43,054 nucleotides of DNA from Oscillospiraceae bacterium (GTDB taxonomy: Bacteria; Bacillota; Clostridia; Oscillospirales; Acutalibacteraceae). The position numbers and the translations under genes are program-made. Shown here piece after piece: positions 1-7,034 of the stretch. The first letter of the stretch is position 1. The number at the start of each line of letters is the position of its first letter. The stretch spans positions 1 through 43,054 of the forward strand of contig CADBNN010000014.1 of assembly GCA_902796075.1 (NCBI GenBank), given 5' to 3'. Under the pieces are notes generated by a model. That model ran no database searches and was not told the origin of the DNA. It saw nothing but the letters and a program-made list of their open reading frames with translations.

Positions 1-1087
1 ACGCTTGCGAGCGCCGCCGGTGGCGGATGCAGCGAGCAAGGGTTGGCGCCACGGTCGAAAAACACAAGGATCAGCGCGGAGCGCCCACCGCCAATGACCA
101 CGTTGGTTTCACCGACTTTTACGTTCTTGTCGCGGAACAAAGCAGGGATTTGTTTGATGGAAGTCTTTGCCGACGAGATTTTTTGTTTGACAACGCCGTC
201 GTTCTGTGGTACAATCACCGTAGTATCGCTACTGAGTGTAAGGTCGTTTCGGACGTCAGACTTCGGGCCGGTTTCGGTCAAAGCCTCTTGCACGGTAGCG
301 GTGCTTTCTTTGCTGATATAGGCAGAAAATACTTCAAATCGTCTTCTGTTTGAATCGGGGGCGGCAAGCGCAACGTAATACGTTCCGTCAATCTTAGTGT
401 GGATTTCTAAAACGGGCGACGGTTTATTGTTTTTGTCACGGAACAAAGCAGGGATTTGTTTGATGGAAAATTTTGCCGACGAATTTTTTTGTTTGACAAT
501 CTGTCCGTTTTGTGCTACAGTATCATTGGTAACACCAATAGACGCAAGTTCGTTTCGGACGTTAGAGGAAAAGGCCGTTTTTGGCACACTCACTTGTGTT
601 GCGGTGTTATTTTTTTGTTTATATATGCGGAAATGACTCCAAAGCGTTTTCTCTTCGCGTCGGGTGCGGCGAAAACGACGTAATACGTACCATCGATTTT
701 TGCTGACATAACCAAAATGGGCGTCTTGACATCATCGTAAATATATGATACACTACCAATGGAACCACTTCTTTGCTGCGTACCAGGCAATTGGAAGCCT
801 AAGACGCGCAGCAATTGAGTGGTTTTATTTTTGTCGGCATACAAAACACCACTCGACGCAATAAAACCTGCGGGGTTGTTAGTTTTTGTGTAGGCGCTGT
901 TGATTTTTTGCAAATCATTCAACAGGAATCCGCCTTCAATAGGCATCAAATCCAAAACTACCATATGCTTTTTCTTGACAATACATTCGTTTTGTGATAC
1001 AGTGTATTTAGTGGTTGAAATTGCACTTTGTAGAATCGGCTTCAGGCCCTGGCCGCCTGCGGTACGTCTGCCGTGGATTTCAGCCAC
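1..1087 (-). pseudogene. Polyvalent-protein fragment, frameshifted (barnase/MuF-like)
   Basis: A minus-strand frame opens at a GTG at 1087 and runs 165 codons to 590. It carries a segment typical of the barnase-EndoU-ColicinE5/D-RelE-like nucleases of polyvalent proteins (INSAYTK, then LLRVLGFQLPG, then IDGTYYVVFAAPD and ISAYINK). At the T7 run 610-616 (A7 on this strand) homology continues in another frame, so a one-base slip or deletion separates it from a second open stretch that runs to the window's left edge. That part repeats the unit (IDGTYYVALAAPD, FSAYISK) and ends in SIKQIPALFRDKN and ETNVVIGGG, which resembles the start of the SAM-methyltransferase domain seen in such proteins. Probably a decayed gene, though a programmed slip at A7 is conceivable. 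The left end lies outside the window. Confidence 0.55.
127..193 (+). repeat. Direct repeat A/B, second copy 433-499
   Basis: Two copies 306 bp apart, about 90% identical, ending at the TTGACAA of the joint motifs at 187 and 493. On the minus strand both encode the start of the methyltransferase-like segment after the linker (SSAK, then SIKQIPALFRDKN). Beyond the joint the two copies diverge. Confidence 0.75.
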
Positions 1088-1138
1088 TTTCTCTATGTAT
1101 TTGAGGTTGTGAAAACGAAAAAGTTTTGGTTTGACTTT
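968..1138 (+). repeat. Direct repeat D/K, second copy 2015-2185
   Basis: A 171-bp segment present twice, 1047 bp apart, with only a few substitutions. It begins 7 bp before one TTGACA joint (975 / 2022) and ends within the next TTGACTTT (1131 / 2178). After that the copies continue into unrelated sequence. The boundaries therefore fall on -35-like hexamers at both ends. Confidence 0.85.
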
Positions 1139-1275
1139 TCAGAATTTATACAGTATACTGAGAAAGAGGATGCTTCGCCGCTGGGAGTGCCGTCTTTGCC
1201 GGTCCCAGTCTTGAACGGCGGAACATCTTCGTTTTCTTTTTATAGTGAATGAATAATATTCCTTTGTTCCCTATG

Positions 1276-1397
1276 ATTTCTCTTGTCATTATAGGCTGCA
1301 AGTGATATACTATTCCCAGAGGACGAATCGTTTCACACTGAAGGCGAAGTTCCGCCGGAAGTACCTGACGATGCGTCCTCGTTTTTTTGTCTTGACA
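1276..1397 (+). repeat. Direct repeat F/H, second copy 1542-1663
   Basis: A 122-bp segment present twice, 266 bp apart, with two or three substitutions. It contains the joint motif at 1283 / 1549 and ends exactly at the TTGACA of the following joint (1392 / 1658). Downstream of that hexamer the copies differ (1398 onward versus 1664 onward). Confidence 0.85.
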
Positions 1398-1854
1398 ACG
1401 CCGTCGTTCCGTGGTACAGTATCCGTAGAAGTAGAGCTGATGGGATTGGCATGCGTACCCGTTTGGGTATGGCCCCTTTCCGGAGTAGGCTCTGCTTCGT
1501 TTTCTTTTTAAGCGAACGCTGATATTCCATTGTTCGTGATTATTTCTCTTGTCATTATAGGCTGCAAGTGATATACTATTCCCAGAGGACGAATCGTTCC
1601 ACACTGAAGGCGAAGTTCCACCGGAAGTACCTGACGATGCGTCCTCGTTTTTTTGTCTTGACAAAACCGCACAAATCGAATAAACTATCTTTAGTAGCAG
1701 ACGGCGAACCGGTTAAGCCCGCTTTGCGGAGAACACCGTTGTCAAAGTCTGCTACGCCAACAATGACAGGGCGAGAGTTGTGGGCAACGCCATCGTCGGA
1801 AACTTCCGGCGCGGGTAGGTTCCCTGACTTAGAGACCCCTGTCGTTTTTTTCAA

Positions 1855-2050
1855 TACAGCCAAAACCATATATTCATTCTTGACTTTTGAAAGCGGATCT
1901 GTTATACTATATACGAAGCCATCGGTTAGGCTTACGCTCCTGGGGAATTGTACCCCAGCCAACGTAAGCAACTGCATGGCTTTTTTCTTATGCCGATAAA
2001 TCCGGACCAGTATACTTTTTCTTGACAATACATTCGTTTTGTGATACAGT
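1855..2050 (+). repeat. Direct repeat J/M, second copy 2185-2379
   Basis: About 195 bp present twice, 330 bp apart, roughly 96% identical with a one-base length difference. The second copy starts immediately after a TTGACTTT hexamer (2178-2185). Each copy contains two joint motifs and a long hairpin (1930-1969 and 2260-2299) with 7-bp and 6-bp stem segments. Confidence 0.85.
1930..1969. repeat. Hairpin inside duplicated module (second copy 2260-2299)
   Basis: GCTTACG (1930-1936) pairs with CGTAAGC (1963-1969), and CTGGGG (1940-1945) with CCCCAG (1953-1958), around a 7-nt loop. The copy at 2260-2299 keeps both stems and changes only the loop. It lies within codons for LTLAGVQFPRSVSLT on the minus strand, so coding constraint could also explain its conservation. 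Confidence 0.55.
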
Positions 2051-2316
2051 GTATTTAGTGGTTGAAATTGCACTTTGTGGAATCGGCTTCAGGCCCTGGC
2101 CGCCTGCGGTACGTCTACCGTGGATTTCAGCCACTTTTTCTATGTATTTGAGGTTGTGAAAATGAAAAAGTTTTGGATTGACTTTACAGCCAAAACCATA
2201 TATTCATTCTTGACTTTTGAAAGCGGATCTGTTATACTACATACGAAGCCATCGGTTAGGCTTACGCTCCTGGGGAATTGCACCCCAGCCAACGTAAGCA
2301 ACTGCATGGCTTTTTC

Positions 2317-2724
2317 TTATGCCGATAAATCCGGACCGGTATTCTTTTCCTTGACAATACGTTCGTTTTGTGATACAGTATATGTGGTGGCTGAGTCCTC
2401 ATTTGCAGTGCCCTGCTGCGAACCTTTGGTATCGTAGTTATGACTGCCGAGGTCGGCCACTTTTTTTATGTGTTTCAAATAGTGAAAACAAAAAAAGAAA
2501 TCCGAGGTCGTGGCCCCAGCCTCGGCTTCTTCAAAAGAGAAGTGGAACACTGAAGCTCGCTCGGATTTCACGGTTAGTATAGCGCGTGCTGCACAAAGAG
2601 TCAAAAGCAAACCCATACTTGACACCAACGCCGTTGTGTGGTATAGTAGTTCCAGAAGCATCGGAGTTATAACGTGCGGTTGACATTCCCGCAGGTTCAC
2701 TGGCTCCGGTGCTTCTGTTTTCAT
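2317..2724 (-). pseudogene. Polyvalent-protein linker fragment near luxS
   Basis: A 135-codon minus-strand stretch. Residues near its C-terminus (FHYLKHIKKVADLG, then TYTVSQNERIVKEK) match FHNLKYIEKVAEI and KYTVSQNECIVKKK encoded upstream of and inside the fragment at 590-1087. The protein stops eight residues after the linker. The N-terminal third is read in a different frame from the linker copy at 2619-2647 (which would read TIPHNGVGVK), so the frame shown is a chimera of modules. It starts only about 110 bp upstream of luxS on the other strand. I regard it as a remnant; expression is unknown. Confidence 0.4.
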
Positions 2725-2750
2725 TTTATGCCGCCGCGCATTTTTTACAG

Positions 2751-2779
2751 TTGTAAATCCGCCGCAAATCCGTTACAAT
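2751..2779 (+). promoter_or_regulatory. luxS promoter
   Basis: TTGTAA, 17 bp, TACAAT, ending 56 bp before the luxS start codon. It is the nearest good sigma-A match to luxS; the joint motif at 2619-2647 also points this way and could add transcription. Confidence 0.6.
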
Positions 2780-2835
2780 AGAGGCAGGCCGCCCGCGGCC
2801 GTTATGCCATTTTGCCAGCCAAAGGAGAAACTGTG

Positions 2836-3360
2836 ATGGAACTGATACAAAGCTTTTCGGTGGACCACACCCGCATTGTGCCCGGCATTTTTACCAGCCG
2901 GGTGGATCAAGTGGGCGACGAAACGGTCACCACCTACGACATTCGTATGAAACGCCCCAACCGGGAGCCGGTGATAGACGTGGCGGCCATGCATTCGCTG
3001 GAACACATTGTGGCCACCTTTTTGCGCAACGACCCCGATTGGAAAGACCAGGTGATCTACTGGGGCCCCATGGGCTGTTTGACCGGCTTTTATTTGATTT
3101 TGAAGGGCGACCGCCCGTCCCGGGCGCTGCTTGACCTGATGCTGGCGGCCTTTCGCTTTGCGGCCAACGCCGCCGAAGTGCCCGGCGCCACGGCCGTGAA
3201 CTGCGGCCATTACCAAATGCACAACCTGGCCATGGCCCGCTGGTACGCGGCGGAATTTGCGGATTATCTGGAAGCCAACGCCAAAAACGACGGGATTTTT
3301 ACCTACCCCCAAACCGAACGGTTGGTAACGCCCGAGGGTCAGCACTTTTATGATTCGTGA
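2836..3360 (+). CDS. luxS: S-ribosylhomocysteine lyase LuxS
   Basis: Cleaves S-ribosylhomocysteine to homocysteine and the autoinducer-2 precursor DPD in the activated methyl cycle, in the cytoplasm. The 174-residue length fits the family. The metal site is complete: H53 and H57 of HSLEH with E56 between them, and C123 in the NCGHYQMHN segment; GCLTGFY (from G80) holds the catalytic cysteine C81. The ATG at 2836 is chosen because AAAGGAG (2821-2827) sits 8 nt upstream; the upstream in-frame ATG at 2812 has no such site. The gene stands alone behind its own promoter, with a second promoter following before the acyltransferase. No Pfs/MTA nucleosidase gene is adjacent. Identification is secure. 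Confidence 0.97.
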   Translation: MELIQSFSVDHTRIVPGIFTSRVDQVGDETVTTYDIRMKRPNREPVIDVAAMHSLEHIVATFLRNDPDWKDQVIYWGPMGCLTGFYLILKGDRPSRALLDLMLAAFRFAANAAEVPGATAVNCGHYQMHNLAMARWYAAEFADYLEANAKNDGIFTYPQTERLVTPEGQHFYDS

Positions 3361-3392
3361 TTCTTTTGCCGCGGCTTGTTTGTTTTTCGTTG

Positions 3393-3421
3393 TAGACAAG
3401 ACGCCCGACCTGTGCTATAGT
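3393..3421 (+). promoter_or_regulatory. Promoter of acyltransferase gene
   Basis: TAGACA, 17 bp, TATAGT with extended -10 TGC. The spacer resembles those of the joint motifs upstream of luxS, showing that native promoters of this genome have the same architecture. Confidence 0.6.
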
Positions 3422-3467
3422 ATACAAGTCGAAATGTATCGTATCTGCACGAAACGAGGTGTATGCC

Positions 3468-4334
3468 GTGGGCTTTGACCCCCAACCCGACCGCTTCCCT
3501 TATCCGGAGATCACCGACCGCCACTATTTGGTTTTAAAAAAGAACAACGGCGCCGTGTTTGACGAACACTACCCGTTTGTAGACGATTCGTTGTTTTTTC
3601 GTTTTAAGGCTGGATTTCTCCGCCTGGTGGAATGGGTGTTCGGCTTTTGGTTTGTAGCCCTGCGCATGGGGTTGCGGGTGAAAGGCCGGGACGTGCTGAA
3701 ACGGCACCGGGACCTGCTGCGGCAGGGCGCGGTTTCCTGTTGCAACCACGTGTTTATGCTGGATTTTGTGGCCGTAACCTACGCCCTGCGGCCGGCCCGC
3801 CCCAAGGTGCTGGTGTGGGCCCCCAACATTCGGGGGGAAAACGGCCGCTATATTCGCTGGGCGGGCGGCATCCCCGTTCCGGACGAAGGCGCCCGAGCCA
3901 CGCAGGCCTGTTTGCACGCCGTGGGCGACCTGCTGAACAGCGGCCGCTGGCTGCACATTTTTGCCGAAGGCAGCATGTGGGAATGGTACGCCCCCATTCG
4001 GCCCTTTAAGCGGGGGGCGGCCTTTTTGGCCTGCCGTTACGGCAAGCCCCTGCTGCCCATGGCGTTTTCTTACCGGCCGGCCGGGTGGCTGCGGCGCAAA
4101 CTGTTTAACCAAACCGCCTGCATGACGTTGACCATAGGCGAACCGCTGCTGGCGGACGAGACCCTGCCAAAAAAAGAACGGGAACTGGATCTGCAGGTGC
4201 GCAGCCATCAGGCAGTGTGCCGGCTGGCAGGCATTGCGCCGGAAGATAATATTTATCCCCCCGTGTTTCACCAAACCCGGCGGGTGGACTATTACACCGA
4301 TACCTACGGTGTGGGCTACAAAGGCTCCTGGTGA
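3468..4334 (+). CDS. Lysophospholipid acyltransferase (PlsC-like)
   Basis: Predicted 1-acyl-sn-glycerol-3-phosphate acyltransferase-type enzyme acting at the inner face of the membrane. The acyltransferase signature is present as NHVFMLDF (H about residue 94, D about 99), a slightly unusual NHx4D box, and FAEGSMW about 75 residues later corresponds to the family's FPEGT block. A hydrophobic stretch (LVEWVFGFWFVALRMG) at about residues 53-68 precedes the domain and could anchor it. GTG at 3468 is preferred because GAGG (3456-3459) is 8 nt upstream; a GTG at 3459 would overlap that site. The N-terminal 40 residues and the C-terminal tail (DYYTDTYGVGYKGSW) are not part of the core domain. Substrate cannot be told from sequence. 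Confidence 0.85.
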   Translation: MGFDPQPDRFPYPEITDRHYLVLKKNNGAVFDEHYPFVDDSLFFRFKAGFLRLVEWVFGFWFVALRMGLRVKGRDVLKRHRDLLRQGAVSCCNHVFMLDFVAVTYALRPARPKVLVWAPNIRGENGRYIRWAGGIPVPDEGARATQACLHAVGDLLNSGRWLHIFAEGSMWEWYAPIRPFKRGAAFLACRYGKPLLPMAFSYRPAGWLRRKLFNQTACMTLTIGEPLLADETLPKKERELDLQVRSHQAVCRLAGIAPEDNIYPPVFHQTRRVDYYTDTYGVGYKGSW

Positions 4335-4345
4335 ACAAAAAGAAT

Positions 4346-4381
4346 AACGCCGTTCGGTCACGTTAAGCCGAACGGCGTTTT
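4346..4381. terminator. Bidirectional terminator
   Basis: A 12-bp stem (4346-4357 with 4368-4379) around a 10-nt loop, followed by a short T run. It lies between two convergent genes and could serve both. Confidence 0.7.
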
Positions 4382-4396
4382 GCTATACCAATATTG

Positions 4397-5755
4397 TTAG
4401 AGCTGTTCCACCGGGAACACTTTGATCTTGTTCACGGCCCGCTTGAGAATGAGCAGGGCGTCCTTCGCGTCGATCTTGCCGCTGGCGTCCACGTCGGCGG
4501 CGGTGATCTCCCGGTCGTTCAAATCGATCTTATCCACCGCTTTTTGCAGGGCAAGCAATGCGTCTTTGGCGTCAATGCGCTCGTCGTTATTCACATCGCC
4601 ATACATAAAGTGGCCAAAATCGTCGCTGTTAAAGCCGATCACCTTGGAATAGGGCGATTGAATATCGTCCCGGCCGGGTTGGATGCAGTAGTAGCGGCAG
4701 CGCATTTCCACGTCCACTTCCTTGGGCATGATCTGGCTGTCGTCGGCCAGCGAAACCAGGCACACGTCCATTTCGCCGGCTTTTATCACCCAGTCGCCCT
4801 GCATTTGCGTCCATTGTTTGTCGCCCACAAAGCGGCCTTCGATCTCTACGTATATGCCGCCGCCCATGGCGCTGGCGCGGGTGAGCATTTGGGTCAGGTT
4901 GTCGGGCACGGTCAGGGTAAAGGCGACCACGGGGTAACCGTTGAATTTTTCATCGGTCATGCGCAGGCCGGAAATAACAGGCGCGGGCAGATCGCCGGGC
5001 TTGATCGGTTCATATTGGGCCGCGTCCTTGCCCACCGCCGCCACAGAAGACCAGTCGGACGTATAGTAGGTGGTCACGCCGCTTTCTTCGGTATAGGTAA
5101 CGGCGTTCAGCCGCACGCGGTAATAAAGCGTGTGTTTGGTCAAATCGATGCGCAGTTCGCCGTCGCCGTCGTTGGCGGCTGTATCAAAAGTGTATTGGCC
5201 CGGTTTGAGCTGGTCTTTCACGCCGGGGGTTTTGGTTTCGGTGTTGCCGTACCAGCGATCGTCGTTGGGTACGCCCCGCGTGACCCAAATGTTTTCCACC
5301 GTTTCTATGGCGCTGATGCCGCAGTCTACCACGTCCCATGCGCTCACACGAATAAAACCGTCCTCATCATAACCGGGCCAGATCGAATCCACACCGGACC
5401 GGCCGTCCCAATACTGGTTATAGTGCCAGCCGCTCACGGAATCGTTCACGTCGTCCACCGCCCAGTCTACCTGCGCCTGCAGGTAAATGTCATCATAGGA
5501 ATACGGCCGCATAAACGATTCCATCGTGTCGTTTTCAGCCGCTTGCTGTTTTGCCTTAAAAAAGGCGGTAATTTCATTGCTTAAGCTGTAAGACAAACTC
5601 ACGGAAGTGGGCGAATCGGCGCCTTCCAGCCACGCTGCCGAAACGTTTTGGGGCGCCGTGAGCGCAAAGGGCAAAGAGGATTCCCCCGCCAGCGCCATGG
5701 GTGCCACTGCCACCAGCAACACGGCTACCAGAATCAAACTGAGAATGGGCTTCAT
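4397..5755 (-). CDS. Secreted dockerin protein of unknown function
   Basis: A 452-residue exported protein. Signal peptide MKPILSLILVAV... with AxA cleavage near residue 24 (MALA-GE). Residues about 30-380 are a beta-rich region with several Trp/Tyr-rich segments that I cannot assign. A type I dockerin occupies about the last 65 residues: two Ca-binding loops, GDVNNDERIDAKDALLAL and ADVDASGKIDAKDALLIL, with Asp/Asn at positions 1, 3, 5, 9 and 12. It should attach to a cohesin on a cellulosome-like scaffold or at the cell surface; no cohesin is in this window. ATG at 5755 is chosen because GGAGGAG ends 6 nt upstream; the ATG at 5761 abuts that site. Transcribed alone from the promoter at 5800-5826. 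Confidence 0.9.
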   Translation of the reverse strand: MKPILSLILVAVLLVAVAPMALAGESSLPFALTAPQNVSAAWLEGADSPTSVSLSYSLSNEITAFFKAKQQAAENDTMESFMRPYSYDDIYLQAQVDWAVDDVNDSVSGWHYNQYWDGRSGVDSIWPGYDEDGFIRVSAWDVVDCGISAIETVENIWVTRGVPNDDRWYGNTETKTPGVKDQLKPGQYTFDTAANDGDGELRIDLTKHTLYYRVRLNAVTYTEESGVTTYYTSDWSSVAAVGKDAAQYEPIKPGDLPAPVISGLRMTDEKFNGYPVVAFTLTVPDNLTQMLTRASAMGGGIYVEIEGRFVGDKQWTQMQGDWVIKAGEMDVCLVSLADDSQIMPKEVDVEMRCRYYCIQPGRDDIQSPYSKVIGFNSDDFGHFMYGDVNNDERIDAKDALLALQKAVDKIDLNDREITAADVDASGKIDAKDALLILKRAVNKIKVFPVEQL

Positions 5756-5799
5756 GTACATCTCCTCCGATTGAAGTAATAAGGATATAATCCTCGTCT

Positions 5800-5826
5800 A
5801 TTCTAACACACATACACACATGTCAA
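5800..5826 (-). promoter_or_regulatory. Promoter of dockerin gene
   Basis: On the minus strand: TTGACA (5821-5826), 15 bp, TAGAAT (5800-5805) with extended TGt. Spacing is short, so confidence is moderate. Confidence 0.45.
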
Positions 5827-5841
5827 CGGTATTTTATCCCC

Positions 5842-5870
5842 TTGTACCCGGGTGTGTTTTATGTTATAGT
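5842..5870 (+). promoter_or_regulatory. msrC promoter
   Basis: TTGTAC, 17 bp, TATAGT with extended -10 TGt, ending 22 bp before the start codon. Confidence 0.65.
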
Positions 5871-5892
5871 AAAAACAAAGGAGGAATGCCTC

Positions 5893-6375
5893 ATGACCGA
5901 TTATAACGCCTTGTGCCGCCAGGTGGAAGGGCTCATACGCAACGTGCCGCACCCGGTGGCCAATTTGGCCAATGCCGCGGCGTTGCTGTGGCAAACTCTG
6001 CCCAAAATCAACTGGGCGGGGTTTTATCTGCTGCAGGGTGACCGGCTGGTGCTTGGTCCCTTTCAGGGCAAACCGGCGTGTATCGAAATCGCGCTGGGTC
6101 GGGGGGTGTGCGGCACCGCCGCCGCCCAAAACCGCACCCTGCTGGTGCCCGACGTGCACGCTTTTGCCGGCCACATCGCCTGCGATGCCGCCTCCCGGTC
6201 GGAAGTGGTGATCCCCCTGCGCCGGCAGGGCCGCGTGGTGGGCGTGATGGATATTGACAGCCCCCTGCCCGACCGGTTTACCCAAGCGGATCAGGAGGGG
6301 CTGGAAGCTTTTGCCCGCACGTTGGAAACCGGTGTGATCGTATCGGAGGAGGCATTGTTTTGGACCATAGACTGA
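5893..6375 (+). CDS. msrC: Free methionine-(R)-sulfoxide reductase, GAF type
   Basis: Reduces free L-methionine (R)-S-oxide, a cytosolic oxidative-damage repair step. 160 residues forming a single GAF domain, the usual size for the YebR/fRMsr family. Family hallmarks are visible: WAGFYLL early, then FQGKPACIEIALGRGVCGTAAA with two cysteines, then DVHAFAGHIACDAASRSEVV with the third, and PLRRQGRVVGVMDIDSP. ATG 5893 follows AAAGGAGGA by 7 nt. The next gene overlaps its 3' end and is very likely translationally coupled. Confidence 0.92.
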   Translation: MTDYNALCRQVEGLIRNVPHPVANLANAAALLWQTLPKINWAGFYLLQGDRLVLGPFQGKPACIEIALGRGVCGTAAAQNRTLLVPDVHAFAGHIACDAASRSEVVIPLRRQGRVVGVMDIDSPLPDRFTQADQEGLEAFARTLETGVIVSEEALFWTID

Positions 6376-6923
6376 ATCCCGCCCTGCGGGAAGCATTGGA
6401 AGCCTATATTCTGCAGGTATACCGTCCCCTGCCCCAGGCGGCTCCGCCGGCGGCCAAAATGCACCTGCCGGGGCTGGGCCTGCGCCGCCGGCAAGCCGAC
6501 GACGCCATGACGTTCGGCGCCGCCGAAGCCGCGCCCTGCCCGGCGGACGAAGCCGGTTCGCTGACCGAAGCCCTGCAAACGCTGGACGAAGGCTTTTCCC
6601 AAACCCTGTTGCGCCACATAGACGCCAAAGGCATGACCGACGCCGCCTGCTACAAAAAAGCGGGCATAGACCGCAAACTGTTTTCCAAGATCCGCAGCGA
6701 TCCCGATTACCGGCCCAGCAAACCCACGGCGGTGGCCTTTGCCCTGGCGCTGGAGCTGACGCCTGCCGAAGCCGCCGATCTGCTGCGGCGGGCGGGCTTT
6801 GCCCTTTCCCACAGCAATAAGTTTGACGTGATCATAGAATACTGCCTGCAAAACGGGGTGTATGACCGGTTTACCGTGAACCGGGCGCTGTATGAATTTG
6901 ACCAGCCCTTACTGGGGGTATAA
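6360..6923 (+). CDS. Helical, HTH-like protein next to VWA gene
   Basis: 187 residues, unidentified family. The N-terminal 60 residues are Pro/Ala-rich and probably unstructured. The C-terminal 110 residues are helical: DEGFSQTLLRHID, CYKKAGIDRKLFSKIRSD, KPTAVAFALALELTPAEAADLLRRAGF, FDVIIEYCLQNG. The segment ACYKKAGIDRKLFSKI with KPTAVAFALAL has the shape of a phage-repressor-type helix-turn-helix. The TTG at 6360 is chosen as start because GGAGGAGG (6345-6352) lies 7 nt upstream, inside the end of msrC, which it overlaps by 16 nt. I recall similar proteins beside VWA-domain genes in other Firmicutes, as here, which suggests a joint function, but none is established. Cytoplasmic; no membrane segment. 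Confidence 0.75.
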   Translation: MDHRLNPALREALEAYILQVYRPLPQAAPPAAKMHLPGLGLRRRQADDAMTFGAAEAAPCPADEAGSLTEALQTLDEGFSQTLLRHIDAKGMTDAACYKKAGIDRKLFSKIRSDPDYRPSKPTAVAFALALELTPAEAADLLRRAGFALSHSNKFDVIIEYCLQNGVYDRFTVNRALYEFDQPLLGV

Positions 6924-6969
6924 AAAAAGTGTCGCCTGCCGGGCGACCACGGATCGTTTTTTGTGAACT

Positions 6970-7017
6970 ATACTGTGAGCGTAAGGTGAAAAACCAAACG
7001 TTCACAGTATTTTTTTT
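6970..7017 (+). terminator. Terminator or attenuator before VWA gene
   Basis: A 12-bp stem (6970-6981 with 6999-7010, one G-T pair) followed by eight T. It ends 4 nt before the ribosome site of the VWA gene. A TATACT hexamer (6969-6974) lies in the left arm, so the hairpin could also be an operator over a -10 box. Confidence 0.7.
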
Positions 7018-7034
7018 AACGGAGGAAAACGATC

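Larger units (their letters stand above)
1576..2073 (-). pseudogene. Polyvalent-protein fragment, second barnase-like piece
   Basis: An open minus-strand stretch of 165 codons. Its middle (LLTLAGVQFP, LTDGFVYSITDP, SKVK) lines up with LLRVLGFQLPG and SVSYIYDDVK in the fragment at 590-1087, so both are copies of the same domain end and linker. After the linker the sequence differs completely (VLAVLKKTTG, then PVIVGVADFDNG), as expected if different domains were joined at the linker. The start lies inside another module, in a different frame from the linker reading of that module, and the end is a run of basic and aromatic residues that looks non-native. Not an intact gene; a remnant in a shuffled array. 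Confidence 0.45.
187..2647 (+). promoter_or_regulatory. Fourteen promoter-like 29-bp joint motifs
   Basis: Fourteen sites have a TTGACA-like hexamer, exactly 17 bp, then a TATAAT-like hexamer: 187-215, 493-521, 726-754, 975-1003, 1131-1159, 1283-1311, 1392-1420, 1549-1577, 1658-1686, 1880-1908, 2022-2050, 2210-2238, 2351-2379 and 2619-2647. A poorer one is at 2178-2206. Nine have a perfect TTGACA and twelve of fourteen also have the extended -10 TGn. All point to the right. On the opposite strand the same bases encode, in thirteen of fourteen, an uninterrupted ten-residue motif [ST/I]-[VIL]-[SPAT]-x5-6-[VD]-K (with single exceptions at the third position); the site at 1131 has a stop in this frame. 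Whether they act as promoters, as recombination joints, or only as codons is not shown by sequence alone. Confidence 0.6.
1..2750. other. Mosaic of shuffled polyvalent-protein modules, no intact gene
   Basis: No intact plus-strand gene is visible here. The stretch is built from modules of roughly 110-310 bp, several of them present twice in different order. On the minus strand the modules translate into recognisable fragments of phage/conjugative-element polyvalent proteins: barnase/EndoU/ColicinE5-like or MuF-like nuclease segments, linkers rich in Ser, Thr and Asn, and the start of a SAM-methyltransferase-like domain. The frame changes from module to module. Module joints coincide with a 29-bp motif described in the next entry. 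The region ends just before the luxS promoter. I read it as a degraded or shuffled domain array of prophage or plasmid origin; the family assignment is from memory of such proteins and needs a profile search. Confidence 0.6.

Noticed and set aside
2178..2206. Fifteenth promoter-like joint motif
   Set aside because: TTGACT at 17 bp from TATTCA has too poor a -10; it is kept only as the breakpoint of a duplicated module.
187..2647. CRISPR or classical tandem-repeat array
   Set aside because: Spacing is irregular (109-306 bp), only two hexamers are constant, and the sequences between are homologous to each other or code for protein fragments. There is no constant repeat with unique spacers.
2773..3399. 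Long minus-strand frame opposite luxS
   Set aside because: It mirrors luxS, is rich in His, Gly and Arg, has no ribosome site and no family resemblance; a shadow of codon bias.
4394..5584. 396-codon plus-strand frame opposite the dockerin gene
   Set aside because: Composition is typical of antisense shadow (His/Val/Gly-rich) and the minus-strand gene has a signal peptide and dockerin.
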